A stretch of 43,685 nucleotides of DNA, taken from NCBI GenBank assembly GCA_017483985.1, contig JAFUUB010000009.1:1-43685 (forward strand), given 5' to 3'. The stretch is from Bacteroidales bacterium (GTDB taxonomy: Bacteria > Bacteroidota > Bacteroidia > Bacteroidales > UBA932). How positions within the stretch are numbered: the first letter of the stretch is position 1; every line of letters starts with the position of its first letter. A program made the translations under genes and the position numbers. Shown here in pieces: positions 42,010-43,685 of the stretch. The notes beneath the pieces were generated by a model. The model did no database searches, had not been told where the DNA came from, and was given only the letters and a program-made list of their open reading frames with translations.

Positions 42010-42588
42010 TTATTTCTTGGATACGTCCTTAGGCTCGGCTTCGGAGATGTTCTGCGGGATCGCTTTCTTCACGATGTCCTGCTTATCTTCGTCGAGACTG
42101 GCAAACGGTTTTCCATAATTGTTACGGGAGAAGTCATCACGCAGTTCGTTGACGGCCTTGACGAGCTCGTTCTGAACGGCGATGTACGCCCGGTAACTGG
42201 TACCACGGTCATTCTGCAGGGAGATAACGCCCTTGGAGACCGGATACTGACCGAAACCTTCGATCTCCTGCATCTCCTTTTCCGGGAGATTCGGATCGTC
42301 GGCAGGGTTGGAAAGGAATTCCTTGATCTTGTCCTTAAGCTGGCTAACTTCGATAGGCTCACTACCGGCGAGAATCCTGTCTGCAGAGTTGATCTTCACA
42401 ATGATGATATTGCGACGATTGACCTTCTGGTCCACCTGCTTCTGATTCTGGTCAGGCATCGGCGGAAGACGGCGCGAAAGACCCGTCTGGGACCCCATGG
42501 TCGTAGTCATGAGGAAGTAGCAGAGCAGGAGGAACGCGATGTCCGCCGTGGAACTTGTATTTAACGCTGGTGTTGATCTCTTAGCCAT
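42010..42588 (-). CDS. exbD: ExbD/TolR family protein, copy 2
   Basis: A 192-residue paralogue of the next gene. The membrane helix (about 14-32) holds D16 in STADIAFLLLCYFLMTTT. The periplasmic domain is longer than in copy 1, with a distinct linker rich in Pro/Gln (MPDQNQKQVDQKVNRR). Two dissimilar ExbDs in tandem are common in Bacteroidota. 16 bp separate it from copy 1. Confidence 0.9.
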   Translation of the reverse strand: MAKRSTPALNTSSTADIAFLLLCYFLMTTTMGSQTGLSRRLPPMPDQNQKQVDQKVNRRNIIIVKINSADRILAGSEPIEVSQLKDKIKEFLSNPADDPNLPEKEMQEIEGFGQYPVSKGVISLQNDRGTSYRAYIAVQNELVKAVNELRDDFSRNNYGKPFASLDEDKQDIVKKAIPQNISEAEPKDVSKK

Positions 42589-42596
42589 ATCCGATG

Positions 42597-43043
42597 TTAT
42601 TTGTTACGGACGGCACTGAGGATTTCACCGACGATGATGGCCAGGATCGCGAGACCACCGGCGAGGTAGGTGAGATTCAGGATGGTGTCCGTAAGTTTGA
42701 GGGTGGATGCGGAAGGCTGCTCGGTCAGCAGACCGACGGCCGGGGCACCCGGGGAAACAAGGTACACAACGAAGCAGATGGCGGCGACCGCTACGAGGCC
42801 GATGCCGAGCTTCACAAGGCTCTTGGGATTGTTGACGGCGGCGATGGCGATACCGAACACCACGATGCAGAAGATCGCGATGCCGACAAGCGCGTAAGCC
42901 CAATACAGGAGGGGATCGACCGTGCCGTTATCGGCGGCAGGAGTTCCCGGATAACCCTTCATGAAACCCCATACGAGGATAGCAACACCGATGAGGATCA
43001 GCGCCAACATGAGCCATTTGAATATTTTATTGATATTTTTCAT
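42597..43043 (-). CDS. Four-helix membrane protein in the exb cluster
   Basis: A 148-residue integral membrane protein. Hydrophobic segments at about 9-28, 46-68, 77-97 and 123-143. There is no recognisable catalytic motif. It lies between exbB and exbD in this cluster, as in other Bacteroidota, so a role in ExbB/ExbD assembly or regulation is likely but unproven. Only 8 bp separate it from the exbD copy 2 start. Confidence 0.7.
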   Translation of the reverse strand: MKNINKIFKWLMLALILIGVAILVWGFMKGYPGTPAADNGTVDPLLYWAYALVGIAIFCIVVFGIAIAAVNNPKSLVKLGIGLVAVAAICFVVYLVSPGAPAVGLLTEQPSASTLKLTDTILNLTYLAGGLAILAIIVGEILSAVRNK

Positions 43044-43069
43044 TATTCAAAGGTTGGCTAAAGGGTCAA

Positions 43070-43685
43070 TTATTTCTTGTTGTATTTGGTCAGGATGTCA
43101 ACGAGGGAGATGGAAGCGTCCTCCATATCGATGGAGAGGGAGTCGATCTTCGCAAGGATGTAGTTGTAGAAAACCTGGAGGATCATAGCGACGATAAGAC
43201 CCGCGACGGTGGTGATAAGGGCGACCTTCATACCGCCAGCAACAACGTTCGGGGAGATATCACCGGCAGCCTGGATGGCGTCGAAGGCCTGGATCATACC
43301 GATAACGGTACCGAGGAATCCGAGGGACGGGGCGATGGCGATGAACAGGGAGATCCAGCTCAGGCCGCTTTCCATGTTGCTCATCTGGACGGAGCCGTAG
43401 GAAACGATGCTCTTCTCGACGGTGTCAAGGCCCTGGTCGTAACGGAGGAGACCCTGATAGAAGATGCTGGCGACAGGACCGCGGGTGTTGCGGCAGACTT
43501 CCTTGGCTTTCTCGATGCCACCTTCCTCAAGGGCTTTCTCGACAGCGGCGAGGAGCTTCTTGGTGTTGGTCTTGGCAAAGGTCAGGTAGAGGATGCGCTC
43601 GATAGCGAGGGCGAGACCGATGATCAAGCAGATGATGATCAGGGACATGAAGCCGGCGCCACCTTCGATGAACTTGGTCTTGAGG
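43070..43685 (-). CDS. exbB: ExbB/TolQ/MotA proton channel protein, 5' end beyond the window
   Basis: Partial at its N-terminus: the frame runs to the window edge and the first visible residues are LKTKFIEGGAGF, so the internal ATG at 43648 is not the true start. 205 residues are visible. Membrane segments MSLIIICLIIGLALA, WISLFIAIAPSLGFLGTVIG and VALITTVAGLIVAMILQVFYNYIL match the MotA/TolQ/ExbB family; LGTVIGMIQAF and TTVAGLIVA are its signature regions. First gene seen of the cluster. Confidence 0.9.
   Translation of the reverse strand, partial: LKTKFIEGGAGFMSLIIICLIIGLALAIERILYLTFAKTNTKKLLAAVEKALEEGGIEKAKEVCRNTRGPVASIFYQGLLRYDQGLDTVEKSIVSYGSVQMSNMESGLSWISLFIAIAPSLGFLGTVIGMIQAFDAIQAAGDISPNVVAGGMKVALITTVAGLIVAMILQVFYNYILAKIDSLSIDMEDASISLVDILTKYNKK

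Overview
This window is chromosomal DNA from a GC-rich member of the Bacteroidales (phylum Bacteroidota), possibly near Rikenellaceae/Alistipes; the family placement is only a guess. The phylum call rests on: repeated promoters of the form TTTG/TTG-N19-20-TAnnTTTG (for example 6842-6872, 17632-17661, 19089-19120, 29905-29934, 32575-32605), few Shine-Dalgarno leaders, and phylum-typical families (DUF4199, DUF4295, DUF4296, DUF3575, FimB/Mfa2, the long signal peptidase I, and an ExbB-membrane protein-ExbD-ExbD cluster).

Layout. 1-549 has no convincing gene but holds two different arrays of inverted repeats. 550-2075 (-) encodes a polyisoprenyl-phosphate-type glycosyltransferase and a DUF4199 membrane protein. 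2214-6836 (+) is the translation operon thrS-infC-rpmI-rplT followed by signal peptidase I; infC starts at a non-canonical ATC codon behind a strong Shine-Dalgarno. 6921-7541 (+) is rpmB-rpmG-DUF4295 with its own promoter and terminator. 7646-14511 (+) is a long, tightly packed unit: ftsY, pheT, a DUF4296 lipoprotein, an amidohydrolase, a radical SAM protein and deoC, closed by a cluster of hairpins. 14721-17619 (+) is a three-gene, translationally coupled envelope operon: a lipoprotein with an HExxH metallopeptidase motif, a DUF3575 outer-membrane barrel, and a FimB/Mfa2-like lipoprotein. tRNA-Leu(CAG), an unknown exported protein, a GH3 beta-glucosidase and two tandem 2-hydroxyacid dehydrogenases follow. 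23367-25389 holds a small secreted peptide gene beside a lipoprotein/TPR/transmembrane/HTH-like protein. 25418-28010 (-) carries a complete guaA and a second guaA-like gene lacking the glutaminase domain. 28106-32578 (+) has typA, a DUF177 gene, rpmF, tRNA-Arg(CCT), dinB and argR. 32630-38463 (+) has a membrane-anchored DUF3352-like protein, a long-chain acyl-CoA ligase, dCMP deaminase and an S41 protease. A 136-bp palindromic element sits in the next intergenic gap. 38617-43685 (-) has TonB, uridine kinase and asnS, then an ExbD-ExbD-membrane protein-ExbB cluster cut by the window edge.

Most of the window is core housekeeping (translation, protein export, purine salvage/synthesis, TonB energisation). 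The most unusual parts are: the large palindrome at 38467-38602; the peptide plus TPR-regulator pair at 23542-25389; the metallopeptidase/DUF3575/Mfa2 operon at 14721-17619; the duplicated, domain-reduced GMP synthase; and the two inverted-repeat arrays at the left end.
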